Positions 61,411 through 64,000 of a stretch of 64,000 nucleotides of DNA are shown here, piece after piece (position 1 is the first letter of the stretch; each line of letters starts with the position of its first letter). Below the pieces are notes generated by a model, which was given only the letters and a program-made list of their open reading frames with translations, was not told where the DNA came from and searched no databases. This stretch comes from Alentia gelatinosa (lineage: Eukaryota > Annelida > Polychaeta > Phyllodocida > Polynoidae), in contig OX465579.1 of assembly GCA_950022655.1 (NCBI GenBank), forward strand, positions 77,139,193 to 77,203,192. The letters run 5' to 3'. A program made the position numbers and the translations under genes.

Positions 61411-61540
61411 CGGTAAACAGCGTTTGACGAGCTCCTCGTTGATGCCAATTGCAGTAAACTCCTGACTAAGGTCTTTATAGATTTGTTGGTATCGTTCAGT
61501 AACAAACTGAGGGTGTTTTCGAATACCGCTGGCTAATGAT
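61411..61540 (-). CDS. C8orf76-like protein, exon C
   Basis: A 130-bp exon with acceptor CTATGTTGCAG and donor ACCG|GTGAGT. One base completes the split Arg codon, followed by 43 full codons. The peptide begins SLASGIRKHPQFVTERYQQI and continues as a second amphipathic helix ending ELVKRCLP. This corresponds in place to the helix after RTRLLLQF in C8orf76. Codon use is balanced and there is no internal stop. The following intron (60806-61410) contains a dispersed tandem repeat about 40 bases from the donor. Confidence 0.7.
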
Positions 61541-62653
61541 CTGCAACATAGGAGACATAAACGAAACAAGGGACAATGTAATAATGATCAGCGATGCCAG
61601 TCATGAAATACTTTGTGCAATTTCTAACATTTACCAATTGTCATCTAGATTACAGAGCAGACCAACGACTGACTACTCGATTGTAATGAATATCATGTTG
61701 GCAATAGGTCATAGTCAATGCTCTTGGGTAGTCAAGTTACTCACGCAAACGAAAAAGGGTATTAATCATTGTAAAACCCAATTATGCAGGTATAAGTTTG
61801 AATAACTTATTAGTTACCAATACGCACTTCCATTCCACTCTACTACTAAACCGAATGCTATTTTTTAAGGATCATTGACCAGGGATGGTTTCTATTGGAT
61901 GTTAACACTGTCTTAGGGGTTACAGTGTGACCTGCTAGGGGTTATTTCCGCTACAGGCCAGGTTGCTGTGTTTCACTTTAATTTTTTTCTTTCTTCGAAA
62001 TTTTTCTTTGAAAAAACCCATCCTAGATCAAAATGGTGTTTTAAAAAAAATTATTTAATAGGGTAACGTAAAGCTATATCACTCACTACCAACTGCTGAA
62101 AATATGAAAGAGGATTGTACACCACGACTCGTTCCAATGATGTTACAGTAATTATGGTAGAGGGGATGCGAAAGAATACATTACTGGGAATATGTATACC
62201 TTCGGAACTACGTCTAGTGAAAAAAAGCATTATCGTGTCTCTACAGTGGGTGTGTCAGAATCAATAGAGCTCTCTTGTGGATGGCATTGAAATGATCCAG
62301 TTGTCTGCGCTTAGGAACTATCAAATAACTTCATCAATACCAAGATTTCAGGGATGCCAGTTGGGGTCAGAAAAAAACATTGAAATATTTCTCATTACAA
62401 TACAGGGTTTGCAATATTACAGTCGGGAAGTAAGGGATCAAGGTAAATCTCACGTTTTTACATGGGTCAGTGGAAAGGTTCAGTAAGGGGGTCTTGGGCT
62501 GTGGCTGAATTGTACAATTTAGCAGCTGGTATGTCAATATTACACTAGGAAAAAAATTCTAAAAATGAAAACATGAATTTCTATGGAAACATTGAAAACT
62601 GGCATCCCTGGACTGAGATATAGGACATTCACATAACAGGACAAGCAACTAAC

Positions 62654-62945
62654 CTTGATCGCAGAAGGCAAGTGCATACAACGCTTCTCAACTCAATGCC
62701 TGAAGACGAGTCAACGGGTGGAGCGGGCATGGAGTCCTCTGCACAATTGGTGTGGGACACATGTGAGGGAGGATTTAAACATTGCTGATCACCGGGCTTG
62801 CTGAGAGGGTCATCGTGTGAGCTGCGCTGACTGGTTGTCTGAGACTGCTGACGGAGGCGGTCCAGGTAGAGCTGGGTCATACGCACCCATGCATCACAAT
62901 GCATCGGATGGAGCCACAGAAACTTCTGTAGGACCAAGAGCTCAT
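62654..62945 (-). CDS. C8orf76-like protein, exon B
   Basis: A 292-bp exon with acceptor TTTATTGCAG and donor ATCAAG|GTTAGT. It encodes about 97 residues: first a helical TPR-like segment (DELLVLQKFLWLHPMHCDAW, then a second helix ending in LYLDRLRQQ), then a Ser/Pro/His-rich linker, then a Cys/Leu-rich helix ending CLLRSR. The order of helix, disordered linker and helix agrees with the C8orf76 family. It ends with two bases (AG), completed by A from exon C to make Arg. This is the best single exon for a homology search. Confidence 0.7.
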
Positions 62946-63357
62946 CTGCAATAAATGTAAATTATACAAAAGAGGAAGATATTTACGGAAAGGAACACCA
63001 GAGGGAAGCATAAGCAAATATGATCACTTAATAACTAGAATCCCCTATAGGAAGTATGTGGCCATGCCATTTCCTCACCTAGGGTACGTTTTGTACAACT
63101 AAAAGGCTCTGAATACATGAATCATATACCATAAATTAACCACATAAACTAAGCTTTCAAAGAATAGCTGTCAAATTCGTTTTGATATAAGAAAGCCTCA
63201 AAACTTTTGTATTCTAAGTTTCAGCGAGTAAATATAAGGTACATGATTTGCATCTGTTAACAGTTAAAAAGTTTCTGTACTTATATGGTAGTCTAAAGAC
63301 AATTTTACAATTGACGAAGCAACAGTGTACTGGACTTCATAGTAAAAATATACTAAC

Positions 63358-63442
63358 CTCTACTTCTCCCTAGTGCGTTGTACACAGAAGCAAGGAGGCT
63401 GACACATACTGTGTTCTGGTCGTAACTCTGCGTTAAAGGTGT
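63358..63442 (-). CDS. C8orf76-like protein, internal exon A
   Basis: An 85-bp exon. The acceptor is TTATTCCAG and the donor is AGAG|GTTAGT. It starts in phase 0 and encodes 28 residues plus one base; the leftover G joins AT of exon B to give Asp. The peptide contains QNTVCVSLLASVYNALGRSR, an amphipathic helix like the TPR-type helix before the LQKLISLHP segment of C8orf76. The other two frames of this exon are not supported by the downstream phase. This is the first exon visible in the window, so the protein is N-terminally incomplete here. Confidence 0.65.
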
Positions 63443-64000
63443 CTGGAATAAAGTGTCGCACCTTGTTACAAGGATGTCAGTTGGGATCATGAGAAGAGGA
63501 AATATTTTTCCGTTGGAACTTACTGCCTCAGAGAGACTGAGAAAACATGGAAACACATCGTTACTTGCCATGGAATGGGGGGTGGGGTGTGTTGAGGTTT
63601 GAAGCTGTGCGCCTCGTCTACCAACTGTGTTGAGGTTTGAACCACTGTTTATTGGTGTAAATAACGCCCAATTTATTATCTCAGGTTTAAACAAGAAAAA
63701 TAATTCTGAAAAACGAAAACAAGAAAGAGGAAAACTCCCATCTCTGATATCATGTTTCAAGGGTGACGCAGTCCATACTAGACTCCAAGCTCCCATTATT
63801 CTTGCAGAATCTTTTAAGCGCCTCTATGTCAATGTACGCGACTGTAGACCCCAACAAGTGAAGTAGATACGGATGAGTCAGACTAGGTTGCAATGTCGAA
63901 GATTCGATTTCAATAAGGAAGCGCCTACTTGATTACATCTGCCTCGCCTGATAAAAAGAACCTTCTGAACAAGAGTTATTGACTGATTTATCACTTGATT

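Larger units (their letters stand above)
60083..63442 (-). other. C8orf76-like gene, 3' part (exons A-E)
   Basis: Gene-level entry for five minus-strand exons: 63358-63442, 62654-62945, 61411-61540, 60728-60805 and 60083-60142. Every junction has AG/GT borders and every phase matches (1+2, 2+1, 0, 0), so the joined frame stays open to a TGA stop. The predicted chain resembles the C-terminal half of human C8orf76 as I remember it: a helix pair ending in a leucine-rich VLQKFLWLHP-like stretch (human LQKLISLHP), a low-complexity linker, a CLLRSR-like helix (human SFIRTRLLL), and a final aromatic motif FERHWF (human FEDKWF). The family is described as TPR-like with no settled biochemical role. 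The 5' exons lie beyond position 64000, since no convincing upstream exon is visible between 63443 and the window end. The family call rests on remembered similarity, not a search; the exon structure itself is strong. Confidence 0.65.

Noticed and set aside
63353..63796. 147-codon minus-strand frame as a single exon
   Set aside because: Only its last 28 codons fall in the supported exon; the remainder is upstream intron.

Overview
The window is nuclear DNA of an animal, most likely a marine invertebrate; I cannot name the species. The evidence is spliced gene structure (short exons, GT-AG junctions with matching phases, a polyadenylation signal), a decayed poly-A LINE, a tRNA-derived SINE, and several families of short inverted-repeat DNA elements (MITEs). 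Overall it is AT-rich and gene-poor, with scattered GC-rich islands and long (AT)n and (CT)n runs. Nothing in it is bacterial, viral or organellar.

Two protein-coding genes can be supported, both on the minus strand. (1) Positions 60083-63442 hold the 3' half of a gene I match to the C8orf76 family (TPR-like, function poorly known). It has five exons whose phases join cleanly, a stop codon, and a poly-A signal 102 bases downstream; the 5' exons lie beyond the right edge. (2) Three exon-like blocks at 25596-25780, 17934-18023 and 9481-9899 have coding-like composition and compatible splice phases (2+1 at both joins). They suggest a low-complexity, probably nuclear protein with its first ATG near 25780 and further exons to the left; I cannot identify it. 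A GC-rich island at about 28960-29320, with a donor-like site at 28729, could be its promoter and 5' leader.

Region by region: 1-9480 is noncoding apart from two pogo/Tigger-like MITEs (about 4.1-4.7 kb), a long (AT)n tract and a GC-rich minisatellite. 9.5-25.8 kb is the inferred unidentified gene, with large introns carrying microsatellites, twin hairpins, a piggyBac-type MITE flanked by TTAA, and a 283-bp MITE flanked by TTA. 26-35 kb is noncoding with a degenerate 22-bp minisatellite in three blocks. 35.35-36.03 kb holds a composite SINE flanked by a 12-bp duplication, inserted in a possible coding remnant. 36-45.7 kb is noncoding with GC islands. 45.78-50.94 kb is a dense transposon cluster: a 5'-truncated LINE, two inverted copies of a TIR element (one carrying a nested 247-bp insertion), and copies of the 283-bp MITE. 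51-60 kb is noncoding with more MITEs and fold-back elements. 60-63.5 kb is the C8orf76-like gene.

The genes are not evidently functionally linked. The main interest is the mobile-element archaeology, the fold-back family whose arms change together between copies, and the gene models recovered only by matching splice phases.
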